A stretch of DNA of 64,000 nt. Origin: Campylorhamphus procurvoides (lineage: Eukaryota; Chordata; Aves; Passeriformes; Dendrocolaptidae). The notes beneath the pieces were generated by a model. The model had not been told where the DNA came from. It saw nothing but the letters and a program-made list of their open reading frames with translations, and searched no databases. Made by a program: the position numbers and the translations under genes. Positions 1 to 11,766 of the stretch are shown here, piece after piece. The DNA lies in the NCBI GenBank assembly GCA_013396655.1, contig WBMV01007704.1, forward strand, positions 626,153 to 690,152, in the 5' to 3' direction. Every line of letters begins with the position of its first letter. The stretch's first letter is position 1.

Positions 1-43
1 TTTGAGTAAAAATACAAAATTGAGCAAAAATACAAAATTGAGC
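1..43. repeat. 18-bp tandem repeat, about 2.3 copies
   Basis: Two near-identical 18-bp units (positions 2-19 and 20-37) of the form TTGAG(T/C)AAAAATACAAAA are followed by a partial third unit (38-43). The units differ at one base. The array may extend to the left of the window. It is a simple AT-rich local duplication with no coding content. Confidence 0.85.
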
Positions 44-3000
44 TTTTATAAATATGCAGCCCCATTTTTAGTGAAATCTGACATGCCTTGTTACCTCTCT
101 CTCCCCTTGGCATCTGTGTCTTACATTTTGTAAAATCAGTATCAAAACCAGTGCAATAGAATTTCCATTGTTCCAAATTTGCTTCAAATGTAGCAATTAA
201 TAGCTAGAAAAAAAAATTCCAGACTCCATAGAGATATAGTTTAACCAATCCAGGTAGTGAAGCTTTCAAGGAATATCAGTCTGGTTTGGTTTTGCAGATA
301 TTTATTAAGGAAAAAAAATCAAACAACAAAATAGAACTGTGAGGAATACAAAAAACTCCTGGTGTCTTCAGTGGGTTATGGATTCAGTTCTTGGTAGCTG
401 TGAATGTCTGTGTAGGTCAGATGGAATGGCTGTGAATTTTTGCTGTGGTCAGGGATGGCAGAAAACCCTCTGAGACTTCCTTTTCATCCTGTGTACAACT
501 GGAGTGGTCTGAATCTCCAATAAATAAATCAGGAATCCCATACTAAATCACAAAGCATCTCAATCCTTAAATTACCTGATAAGAGTCACACCAAAACAAC
601 AGTAATCTTCCTAAATGTGTGTGGCTTAATGCATGATTTCTTTTTTTAATGATTCAAGTGTTTTCCTTTTCTTCCTCTGTAAATTCTTATATAATTCTGA
701 AGAGTTACTCCTAGATAGGTACATGATTACACACCCCCAGTGCCTGTAAGGTAACACTTTAATTTTAAATCACAAGCGACACCTGATGGGAACTGGCTGC
801 TTCCTTCCATGAAGACTTCAAAAACCCTAGTTTTTGTCTGTAAAAATGTAATCTCCAGTGCTTTGCAAAGATAGATACATAACATACACTAGTTTTCTTT
901 AAAAGAGAAATTAAAATTATACATTAAAAAAGCATATTACTTGAAATATTTTAATACTTGCCACAGGATATCTCAGAAGACTTTCTGAAAGAGAAAGGAA
1001 GGTGGTGGCTGAGACATGGTATTTGCTCCCAATGCAGATTGGTGCCACTCTGGGTGTATGGATGATGGAGGCAGTGCCTGTTTCCATTCTTGACAACCAG
1101 ACTGTCAGGCTGCGAAGTTCTCAGGGGCTTTTGATTTGAGGTGCAAGCACAAGAAAGTGTATTTAGAGGACATGATGAACTGATGTCTTGGCATAGCACC
1201 ATAGCACAATTTGAAGAATGGCCTCAAAAATGTTAGCATTTTCTTGCTGCAATTGTTTCCTTCTCTTTTGCTCTTGGCACCTTTCTCTGCAGTGCAAACA
1301 GGACTGCCAGGGATTAGGTTGAATCAGCTGGCTGCTGATATTTTAATCCTTTTGCAGCTCATTGACCATAGCTGAACTAAGCGTTGGTCAAGTGCCATGT
1401 CACTAGTTCAATGGAATTCAGACTTTGGCACTCTGAAAAAGGCAACAGATGTGCTTTAATGATTATCTAATAACTTGTATTTTTTTTCAGTTTGCTGTGC
1501 TAATGAAATCTAATCTCATTGACCCCACAGACAAAGCAGTAACAGTAAGAACATTAATAGCAAGACAAAGGACATGAACAATACCACAGTTTGGCAAAGG
1601 GCCAGAAATCCAAGTGCTGCAACAGGCAGGTTGACTCCCATTCCATGAGCAGCTACAAAAAATTAGCTCTGCAATCTGTGAATTAACTGGAGGAATATGA
1701 ATTCAACATGCCTTCAAATAAATGTCCTGAAAAATCACTACTTTTCCTGGAATGGGGAAATAGTATTTCTATGAGGAATCAGTAAAAATTCCAGATGTCC
1801 AGTTTAACCCTTGACCGTGTCATTAAGGTCAATGGATGTGTGTAAAAGATTAATAGTTTATGATGCCTGATTTGATAGATAAAATTAAAATACTGCAGGT
1901 AGCATCTTAAGAATCTTGACTTGTGTTTTTCAGTTCATCTTCAATGACTGCCAGATCATGCAGTGGGCAGTCTAGAAAAGCAATTAACAAAATGGCTTTT
2001 AAATAAAACTGGGACTGCTGCTTAAGGCATAAAATTAGGGATTTCCAAATGAAGTGGACTTAAAATTTGTCTTTCCTAAAAGGCATCTGGATGTTTTGGC
2101 AGCTGGGTTCGCTGTTTATTGCCAATCCCACTGCTCAGACTCCAACACGCTGATGAGGAGCAAGAGCTCAGCTCCTGCTGAGTTCTTGTGGGATTTTAAT
2201 GGGACTGAAATATCCAAACGCTTCCGTGGACCTAGTGCGACTTTTTAAACTACCAGAGTTTGTGCAGGAAATATTTTCTGCAGCACATGGAACTGTAAAC
2301 AAGCAGTGTTTCAGAATCATCCCTGGGCTTGTGCTCTCACTGCCACAACAGTCCATGTGCTATACAGTAAAAGTCTTTTTTAAAAGAAGCTTAAAAACCT
2401 TTAAAAGGGAGAAAACAAGTGGTTCTCTAAAAGACAGATTTCACTCAAGTGCTGATATTTGTAATATATTATTTCAATATTGTTTTATTGTTATTTTTTT
2501 AAATTTCTAATATTCTTTATTTATCCCAAAATGCTGTATTAAACTGTTGTGGATCTGATCTGTTTCCCCAGTGATTCCTGGCTTAGTTTAGCAATGATAC
2601 TGCAGTTTTATAATTGTACTGCTAAACATGATGAAATGTTTTCGTCAGCCTTATGCAGCTGAAGTGACTCAATCATTCCGGACTGTGTGGCATTGAGGAA
2701 TTACAGCAACCTGGGAATCAAATCTAAGCACATTTATTGGAGGCCGTGTTTGAACCTAAACAGTCTGTGAGTGTATTGATCTTCAGGGCTTGTTCTCTGC
2801 ACGCCTTCTTCCACAAGGGCCACTTTCCTCATGTATTTCTTTTGCCTTATCCAGGTTGAATTTGATCTGGCTATCTCTGTCTGGAAACTACCCTTATGTA
2901 GGCATTGCAATATCCTATTTATATCTCTGGTGACATTAATGGCAAATGGGGCACATTAGTAGCGTCACAGGAGAGTTGTCAGATGTTGAGGCCATGACTT

Positions 3001-4825
3001 CTCTCTATCTCTCCAGATGACAGCAAGTAAATATTTTGATGTAAGGGACTTAGATAGAAGGCTTTGATCTCCATGTGTGCCCTGCAGAAGCTTCTGGAGT
3101 CTAACAGAGACAGGCAGACATCAGTCATGCTGATATACAGCTGTCAGACAAGCCATGTCTTCTTTAATTGGCAGGACTATTCTTCTTTGATTGCTGAAAT
3201 TTGGCTAAGAAGCTGAAAATTGTCATTCTGTGTTCTGCAGGCTTCAAGCCTGGAAAAGGGATGGACAGGGGAATTAAACTTCCTGGCATCTCTGAGCACT
3301 TTTATTGACTGTGTGGTTGTGAAAGGGGACTGACCGAAAGCTCAGAGATGACCTGATTGAGCGGATGCAGGTTGTTGTTTTAGTTTTAGCTTCAGTGAGT
3401 CTGATGTGCTTTCTGGAGGCACCAGAGATAAGAGGAGGAAAATACACAAGAGGGAAATGACCTACCTTGCTGGACATAACAATCACTCTGGCAGGAAATT
3501 TTGTTGATGCAAAGTTAGAAACCTTTAACCTCGTTCAGTGAGGTTTTGGCCTGTGGAATTTAATGGAAATTCTGTGTTGCAAACCAAAGAGGGAGGAAAC
3601 CTCAGTGATCTCTGCTGCAAAAAAAACCTGTATGTCCATCTTTCTGTATTTCCCAGTGACAAATCCAGCTTCCCAGATATTCCATGATCTGTCAGGGAGA
3701 GATTGTTCGGGAAAAGTCCCTGACCCAGAGGAGTGTGAGTGCATCCACACTATTAGAAATGCACAACAGTTCTGCTTGCCAATGTTGGACTGAGCTATGG
3801 GACTCAGCTCCACGTGGGGACTGGGGATACCTCATTCAGGTCTCGGTGTTACCAGTGGCCTGCAATGAACATCAACTTTGGCAAATTATTTCACACCTGA
3901 AAGTATCCATTCTGTAAGACCGGAGTGCTTTTCCCTGCTTTGTAGAGTTGCTTGACAAACTTAGGTAAGCACACAATGTGTCCAGAATTTGTATCAAAAT
4001 AGACATGCACGGACATCTCAGTGTTTTTTAGCTGCCTCCATACTCTGTGTGAGTAAAGCTCCTTCCACCAGCTAGTAGCAGGTAGGCAGCTCCAGACTTT
4101 AGAGCAGACATGAGGCTTTTCAAATTCCATTGCATTTTGCAAGTTTATTTACTATCCCTAAACTACCATGGTCTTACAGCAACAAAACATCCTTTGCTCT
4201 AAATTTGATACTTGAAGGTATTGCTGGCCCTTGAAGTGTTTGGTTTGTTTTAACAAATTCCCTTTATGTTTTTCTGTCAACTTCTATTTTTCCTGTCAAC
4301 CTCCAGTTTCCCATCTCTCCATCTCTGTGGCTTTGAAGCTTATCCCTGATAAAAGACAGCACTTATGTCAAGATACACTAATGTCATTTTGACACACAAG
4401 TGCACAGTCTGGAAGCCGTTTGGCTTGGCAGAATTCTCTCCCTTGGCAGCCTCACCACAGCTGAGTTGGGCTGTTGGACACTCATGTATTTGTCCCTCTC
4501 TTTTTGTCAGAGGTAAACCCTTGGGACTTTCATCGGCTCCCATGAAACAAACACCAGTGAGAATAGCTCTGAAAAAACACACTCTGAGGCTGTTTTCTGG
4601 GAAACAGTTTCTTGTTAGTTTTGGGGGTTTAATTCAGGGCATCAGAGCAATCCAAGGAAATGAGTAACAATGTCAAACACAGAGTTTGCTCCTGTCCTTC
4701 CTCTTCTTCTGCTAAAGCAACATATTTTTAGTCAATGAAGGTGGTAGTTATTTAGAATTGCTACAGATCACCTCATTGGTGTTTGTGAATAATTCTGTTC
4801 TGCTCTTGACTGCAGATCACCTCTT
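44..4825. other. AT-rich non-coding DNA, no gene seen
   Basis: This stretch is AT-rich with stops in all six frames and only short frames of about 100 codons or fewer. None of these has recognisable domains. I see no RNA gene, no clear transposon and no CpG cluster. It is consistent with intergenic or intronic vertebrate DNA. Confidence 0.6.
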
Positions 4826-4880
4826 TACTAGTTACTACATAGGAGAACTGTATTACTACTAGTTACTACATAGGAGAACT
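4826..4880. repeat. Perfect 24-bp tandem duplication, period 31
   Basis: A 24-bp unit beginning TACTAGTTACTACATAGG occurs at 4826-4849 and again without mismatch at 4857-4880. Perfect identity in otherwise unremarkable sequence suggests a recent slippage-type duplication. The copy number could vary between individuals, or it could be an assembly feature. Confidence 0.9.
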
Positions 4881-5540
4881 TCAGCTTTTTCCCTTGAAGA
4901 GAAGGGTGATCTTGTGGCTTTGGTACTGGATTTTGAGTCTAGATCCTCCTCTCCCAATCCGACAGGGTGAGCCAAAAATTCTCATACTGTCAGCTACATG
5001 AAATGTAGGTCACAGACCCTGCAACTCAGTGTAAGTCTTGGAACTACAATGCTCTCAGTGTAGCTCCCTGGGACATGATTCTTCCTGGTGAAACAGAATT
5101 TTCCTTGGCACTTGACCTGGCACTACCCTGGTCTCCCAAGAGCAGGCTGGATAGTTATTTGAATCTTATCTTTCCCATGTAGTGCTAAAACTTGCTTTTC
5201 TCATTACCTGATGCCTGGCTGGAGATACAGAGACCTGTGGAAAAACAAAGCACTGACAGACATAACAGAGGAAAAGCAGCATTTCAGTTTAAAATGTGTG
5301 TGCTACATGATACTTACACTCTAAATAATCATATCTTATGGGTCTTGAGCTGAGCACCTGCAGCCAGTGAATGTTATTGTCCTGTCAGTCTCACTTGGAA
5401 GCTGTAAAATGACAGTGTAACACCACTTGCCACCTCACAAAGGTGTTGTGAATATACACATATTCTTGTTTGTGTTGCACTTTGCTACTGCAGTGATAAG
5501 CACCATAAAAATGGGTGAAGAATGTGCAGCAGTCTTTGAA
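4881..5540. other. Non-coding, nothing distinctive
   Basis: No reading frame, repeat family or regulatory pattern that I can support lies between the tandem duplication and the first copy of the dispersed 70-bp element. Confidence 0.55.
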
Positions 5541-5611
5541 CAGTGATCAGGGAGAGCATCGGATTACTGCAGGGATAGTGTTAAAATAGACAATATTTTT
5601 GTATATTGAAT
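5541..5611 (+). repeat. Dispersed element, copy A (about 70 bp)
   Basis: This segment aligns with 7544-7610 on the same strand. Shared landmarks in order are CAGTGA, GGGAGAGCATC, a variable dinucleotide pair, TACTGCAGGG, and AATATTTTTG followed by TGTTGAAT or TATTGAAT. Roughly four fifths of positions match by eye with a few small gaps. I cannot assign it to a named family. It could be two fragments of one old interspersed repeat or a local segmental duplication. Confidence 0.65.
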
Positions 5612-7543
5612 AAATTAAAAGTTGGATAAATTGAGCTGTCTAACAAAATAAAAAAGGAGGAAGAATACTTTTGCTTAAATTTGTCAGATCTTTAATAAGA
5701 GACAGAAACTTGTGGATTTCCCAAAAGCAAATATTTACTGCGAGTGCTAGAGGCAGGCTGTTTGAACCTACTTAATAGCACAGCAATGAATTGTTCATTA
5801 AAAGTTATTGCTTTCCATTAATATTAGACCTAGAATTAATATTTAATCCCCTTTTTGGAATGCAATATAAATTGCAGACTCATTATGGATAACCTTGTTG
5901 AGTCTGCATCAAGGCAAGAAGAACACACAAAAGGACAAAGTGACTACAAGCAAACCCCAGCTGTTAGAGCAGAGAAGCTGCTGTTTCCTTCCCTAGAGTT
6001 AGAATTCATTCTCAAGTGTGTATTACAAACACAGAGTATGCATTATGTGCCAGGGTTGCAGGTTTTCATATTCACATTGAACAAAGACAAACAGGACAGC
6101 AGGTCCTTACAAATAGACAAAGTGACTGAGAAAGCCATGAAAATGAAATCAAGGCTTAAAATTATCACTGAATAGCCTTCCACTGAAACATAAAAAGTAC
6201 TTCCATAATTAGGACAAAATCAGTAATAACTAGCGATGTGACCAAGTGTCACATTGCTCAGAATGTATTAACTCAGAGCCATTAAAAGAGCTGATCTGTG
6301 ATTGCTGCGCAGAATTGTGATGGAATTTTTTTAGAAAAAGACTCTTCTGTTTGGATTTAGACCAGGACTTTGTTCAGTGATTCTTGATGTTTCGTGCATC
6401 ATAATATCTCTAGAAAGAAGGAGAAGATTCTTCTCTCTCTCAGAGCTCAAAGCAAGTGATGGTAGTAAGAAAACAGTTGCAATATCTCAATACATCATTG
6501 TTATTAAGGCAATTTATTTAAAACATGACTTAGAGAACCACAAAGGCCTCATCATGTTCTCAAACTGTGCCCCATGCCTGGCTCTCTGCCTCGCCTTCAT
6601 CTGCATCAAATGATGTGTGATGTTTTACTTGGAAATATTTAGAGCAATGAATCAACACATCCTCAGAACAGAAACAAAATCTTTCCCACGTATTCTGAGA
6701 AGGTTTTGCACACTGGAAATCAGTTAAGAAGCCCTTCTAGTTTTAACTGCTAACACAAATTTGAAAAACAGGACTGGGTACTGGGTGGTAGATACGTATT
6801 TGTATTTACCACAGGCAAATTAACCAGAAACAGAGGCTGTAACTTTATCAGCACATTGGAAAATAACAAAGTATAACAAAGTCTACAAGGTTTTCCTCCT
6901 CTTGAACACTTTATAATGCATTCCAATCAATTATATGTGCCAATATCCTTCAGAAATCTGCTGTGAACATGATTGACCAGAATACTGGGGCATTTGTGCT
7001 ACTTAAATGTTTCCCTAGACGAGTGAGTTTTTGACCCATGAAGTTAGGTATCATCCAGTCATTCAGAAAAACTGGAAGTACTGTGAATTTAGCTTCCTCT
7101 TGAGCCTAGGTGAGATTACAGCCAATGACACTGGATGAATACATGAAAATCATATTACAGATTAGGCTGAGCTTATCATATAATGTGTTTGACACTTCCA
7201 AGACATCAACATTAAAATTTCTAATTAATACTCTTTCTTGGATGAGTACTCATCTCACAGATTTAAATATTCAACACTGAAATCATTTAAAACGAGGGAG
7301 AAATTCCGAGGGGTTTCGTGTCTTCTTCAGGTTATCTCTAGTAAAACTAGTTGCAAAGAAGAGAAACAAGGAAAACACTTTTAATCACAGTTCTGGGTTC
7401 GGAGGCACATTTCTTACAAATGAAGATTATTTAGACTGTGCTTATTTCCCCTACAGGAGCAAAGAGAAAAAGTAGTTTCCATTATTTCCAACAAAGACAA
7501 AATCTACTGCATGCATTGCAAAAATGAACTCAGTGATGCAGTT
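5612..7543. other. AT-rich non-coding DNA between the two element copies
   Basis: The longest plus-strand frame (about 97 codons from the ATG at 5885 to 6175) has no recognisable motif and the length expected by chance in this composition. No splice-flanked exon or RNA gene is visible. Confidence 0.5.
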
Positions 7544-7610
7544 CAGTGAGGCCTGGGAGAGCATCAGACTACTGCAGGGTTAAAGTGCATAATATTTTTG
7601 CATGTTGAAT
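7544..7610 (+). repeat. Dispersed element, copy B (about 67 bp)
   Basis: This is the partner of 5541-5611, in the same orientation and 2.0 kb downstream. It keeps the CAGTGA start, the GGGAGAGCATC core, CTACTGCAGGG and the AATATTTTTGCATGTTGAAT end. The flanks diverge on both sides, so the shared unit seems limited to about 70 bp. Its family is unknown. Confidence 0.65.
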
Positions 7611-9320
7611 TTTTGATACTGCATCTTTGTTATGCACAAAGAAGTCTGTGAAAACAAAATCCCCCTGCTGGTATTTCCCTCCACCCCTTTCTTAAAATGA
7701 AGAGCATAAAGCCAAGCAGTCAGTCTGGGGATAAACAGGGGGTGAGGCAAGCTGCCTGCTTCCTCTTTCCCTGCAAATATTCAGCTTAGTTCTGACCCAG
7801 CAGACTGAAAGACAGGAACCAGCTAAGGGGAAGGTGCTGCTGCCCAGGTGAGGGCCAACATGAGGAGTGAGAGCTGCAGCCCTGTGCTTCAGCAGCAGCA
7901 CAGAGCCCCCTGGTCTGGGGGGCATTTGCAGGGGAACTTGCGTCAAACACACAGAGCTCATTAAACCCAAGCTCAGGGAGGTCTGTGCCCGGTGTCTTGC
8001 TGCTTGTTACAACAGCTGGCTGGATTCAGCTGCAATTGTGGTGGACAGCAGCAGTTGGGGGCCTTGCCTGTTGCCTGGCCACGAGGGACCACGACTATAA
8101 CCTGTCATCACTCATCTAATGAGCCTGAAACAAGAGCAAAGGCTCCCTGGCCGTGCTCGGCTATCTTTAGAAGGGGTGGTGTGAATCCACAAGTGCTGTG
8201 TGTGGCAGGCCCAGTTGGAGCTGAGCTCTGGGTACCGATGACAGAGTGTCGGCATCAGTTCACACGCCTAATCCTGGGCTCAAGCAGGCAGGCTCTGCTC
8301 AGTCCCAGTGCACAAGCACACATGTGCTTTTTCTAGTTTGAGCTTTAAAAGTCCCTACTAGTCTCTGAAGCCCTGGTATTCAAAGTAAAACATTCACATC
8401 TTGGTCTTGGAAGCTTGTCCTTTGTGTGGCCGTTATCCTTAAATTTATGAATTGCTTGATTTGACAGAGGGATAAACCCCGAGACTAAACAAAGTCTGTT
8501 TATGAATGCCAGGGGTTGACCTCAGTCATGTACGGATCAACAGGGAATAAACATGATGCAGTATCAACACCTACATAATGATTTAGGAACATAAAGTCCT
8601 CAGTAATAAAAGCTCACTGAACAACACCCATTTCTTTATCTCCAGTCATGGATTTTTAATATATAAACTAGGTTTCTGTTGCTGGAGTTTTCATCCCACA
8701 ATGCGGTTTAGCAGTTTTGACCAGTGGTGTTTGTTTCTCTGCTGTGGGGCTTTAGTGATAATTTGGTTTCAGGGTTACCTGAGGATTTCATAAACAGACT
8801 CCAGAATGCGACACAGGTGCTAGCTTGCCACAGAAACAGGAAAACAAAGGATTTAAAGGAATGTTTTGAGGCAGAAAGGGACAATAATGTTAAGTCAGAG
8901 GAATTATAACATCCTTAGAGCTTTTGCATTAAGAGGTTTTCTTAATCAAAGAGCCCTCCACCCTGTGAACAACTTGGGCTCTCTGCATTCCTGGTTATGG
9001 GAGCTGACAAAACAAGGGACAAAAAACCCCTTGAAAACCTTTTACCCCCCTCAGATGTCAGCAGCAAAGAGTTCTGCCAGCTCCTCAGCTGGCTCGTGTG
9101 CAGAGCTGTTTTTGGTGCTGACTAATGAGCCCTCTTCGTTAACTGTGGACAGCTCACTGGGAACCCCAATTAGGGCACAACCCTTGGCACCGCGTGGGCA
9201 CGTGTGTGACTTTGCACACATGAATGTGTCATTCACACCCTCACAGTGAGCTGAGAGTGCACGGACAGTTAGTGTCCCTTCTGGCTGTCACACCACCTCC
9301 AGATGCTGGTCAGGTTCTGA
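7611..9320. other. Non-coding; moderately GC-rich patch 7700-8330
   Basis: The segment from about 7700 to 8330 is richer in G and C than its surroundings, so several overlapping open frames exist on both strands. None looks like a known protein and none is favoured. The remainder to 9320 shows no feature. Confidence 0.5.
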
Positions 9321-9402
9321 GGGATGGATGGATGGATGGATGGATGGATGGATGGATGGATGGATGGATGGATGCATGGATGGATGGATGCATGGATGGA
9401 TC
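9321..9402. repeat. (GGAT)n microsatellite with ATGC interruptions
   Basis: About twenty GGAT tetranucleotide units run from 9321 to 9402, interrupted by two ATGCATGG variants near 9373 and 9389. Read as protein the array gives a DGWM repeat on one strand and an IHPS repeat on the other. This explains the apparent open frames here. They should not be annotated as genes. Confidence 0.97.
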
Positions 9403-9889
9403 CACCATGGATCTGACCTCAGGCTGGAGATCTGCAGCGTGGAGGCAGAGAAGGTTCCTTCCTTGGCAGAAGACAGTGTTGGCTTCACAAATTCTGTATT
9501 CACTTACCCATTTTCAAACAAGCCAAGGGATATGGCAGTAAAAGCAACAGGGGGAAAATAACTGTGTATTATTCATATCTCAGCATATTTAGCTCTGGGC
9601 TCTCCCTGAACCTCAGCATGAGTTATTACCCACTGAACCCAGCCTTAGGCTCGTTTAATTATAGGAACATCTTATTAAAAGGGAAGGAAATGAAAATGAA
9701 AATGAAGACAGTATTCCTGGAGTACCATCTGCACGAGTATCTGGAGCTCATTACACATTTCAGATATTACAATTAGCTATCCCAAATGCATTGCCCCCAA
9801 GTGTCTAGGGATCATTTTTAGCTCAGAAGATATTCTTTCAGATATACTCTCTAGAAGTAGAATCCAAGGTCTGCAAGTGTTGATTTGAG
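9403..9889. other. Non-coding, nothing distinctive
   Basis: Only short chance frames are present between the GGAT microsatellite and the next tandem duplication. I see no motif, CpG cluster or repeat family. Confidence 0.5.
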
Positions 9890-9933
9890 ATCTTTAAAGT
9901 AAAAATTATTTGGAATCTTTAAGGTAAAAATCA
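9890..9933. repeat. 19-bp tandem duplication, period 25
   Basis: The unit ATCTTTAA(A/G)GTAAAAAT is present at 9890-9908 and 9915-9933 with two mismatches. It is a small local duplication in AT-rich DNA with no sign of function. Confidence 0.8.
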
Positions 9934-11300
9934 GTTTGATCTGAAATTGATTTGTGCATGAATTTCAGGACTAGAAAAACACACTTGGCTACATAGACGT
10001 CTTCAGGGTGAGAAGTTTTAAACCAGAGTTCCTGCAGACATACCCTGGGTCTTCATGAACTGTAGGCTTTTTGATGATGACGACTGGTCAATGAGGGCTT
10101 TACTAGTATTCCTCTCCGAACACTGTTGTGCAAGATGGCATTTGCTGTGAGTTCTGTCTTCCCATCTAAGGCTTAGGAATCTTGGAGTGGGGAAAGTCTT
10201 TCCTCTGATAATGGTAAATGGAGGATGGCTGAAGCACCAAACTCAGACCATACTTTATAGTGCCAGAAAACACAAAGAATTAAGAATATTCCTGACAAGA
10301 GGATTTGGCCTAGTGTTATGAAACTAGGTCCAAAATTTCAATTTAGATTCTTGTTACTTCTAGGAAGTTCATAGGTATTTGAGCCCCTATTTCAGTTCAG
10401 ACCTACCTCATTCTCCTTTTGAAAGCAATATGACTGGTGACACAGCAGCAGAGAATGGGAACACTGCTGCCATACCTAATGTTTCCTTTGCTTTGTTTAT
10501 AGAGTAGGGATAAGATCTCCAAACGTTTAAGCCATGGATTAAGCTACTGAAATTTTAAGCAAGCAATTTTTCAAATTTATGCTTAACATTATTTTGCTTT
10601 GAATTGACATTTTTGTGCAAAAGTTGGGAAAGCTTGAGCAGGAGAGCACAGCTAAGAATAATGAATTGCAATCTTTCCATATCTGAGTATTCTTTGCTTA
10701 TGATACTGGAGTCATCTTGCAGTGTCTGGATATTAAACTCCAGGGATTCATGGCATCCTTGGAGCAGCCCTCACCGTGGGCCCCACTTCCCCCACACAGC
10801 ACCTCCCAGGCAGCTCTGGGAGGACTGTTGTCCCCTGCTACGCTGTCTCTGCTCCCCAGACAGGCTGCTCACATTCCCAACATGAAAATCAGGGCTGTTC
10901 CAGCCCCAGGGCAACCTCAGCTCTGCCCACCATGCTCAGTAATCGTCCTTGTCCATATTGTTGAGAAGACAATCCTGACTCATATATCATTTGGGTTTAT
11001 GTCCAACCATTCCCTTTTCTCCAAGGCAACATTTGTTTTTTTCCCTTATAATTTATTGGCTATATGTGTGGTAACAACATCTGGAGAGTGAAATCCTACT
11101 TTTCCCAAGCACATCATGCCTTTAGTTTCACTGAGCTGTCACTCCTCAGCTCTGAATCACCAACAAACTCTGATTTCCCAATGTCATTTTGTAGCTTATG
11201 TACATCTTAATGGCAATCCCAATTCCCTGTGACTTCCTCTCCCTCGTCAAATGCCAGGCAACAGAGGACAATATTGCCAGGTAAAGGGAATTTGAGGTGC
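9934..11300. other. Non-coding; GC-richer patch at about 10740-10950
   Basis: Around 10740-10950 the GC content rises and three overlapping plus-strand frames stay open for 60-120 codons, a composition effect. No domain, signal peptide or splice-flanked exon is convincing. The rest is AT-rich and featureless. Confidence 0.5.
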
Positions 11301-11656
11301 TGCTTTTGGGCTTAGCTTCTGTCTATTTGCTGAGCCAAATTTTCCGTAGCCCCAAGTCCCATTGCTGTGGGGAGCTGCTGTTTCCTCTGTGGGTTGGGTG
11401 GAGGAAGCTTGACCTGGCTGGTATCTAAAAACAGGGTCACCTCCAAGAGTGGGGACACCTTTCTGACCCCATAGCTACCTCGTGCCCCATCTCCTGTGGG
11501 TGCTGGAGTGCTCCTGCCAACCCGCTCTGCAGGGGTGGTTCCACAGTGTTCAAACCACATAGAGGGAAGCAGTCAGAAGGATTGGAAACTCAAGCAATGT
11601 GTGAGGACTGTCAGGAGAGAGAAGCCTTTCTCTGCTCACCATGTTCCCCCATGCAG

Positions 11657-11766
11657 GTGAGGCCCAGGGGAGGGGGAAGCAGCTCAGGGTGCAGCACAGC
11701 AGAGCTCCCACAGCATCCTTCCCTTGCACACGCACCTCCAGCTACAGCACATCAGCTCCTCTGCAG
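11657..11766 (+). other. Candidate 110-bp exon (lncRNA or unknown coding)
   Basis: The segment is preceded by a good splice acceptor: a pyrimidine-rich stretch from about 11627 ends in CCCATGCAG at 11648-11656. It is followed by a consensus donor, CTGCAG then GTAAGTAC, at 11767. Two plus-strand frames are open across it. Both give proline-, serine- and alanine-rich peptides with no family resemblance. The patch 11300-11770 is GC-richer than its surroundings. Paired consensus sites 110 bp apart can arise by chance, so this is only a candidate and needs transcript evidence. Confidence 0.25.

Noticed and set aside
5855..6175. 106-codon plus-strand frame
   Set aside because: The first codon is TTG. 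From the true ATG at 5885 only about 97 codons remain, with no motif or splice context.
9224..9541. Frames encoding DGWM or IHPS repeats
   Set aside because: They are direct translations of the GGAT tetranucleotide microsatellite and have no coding support.
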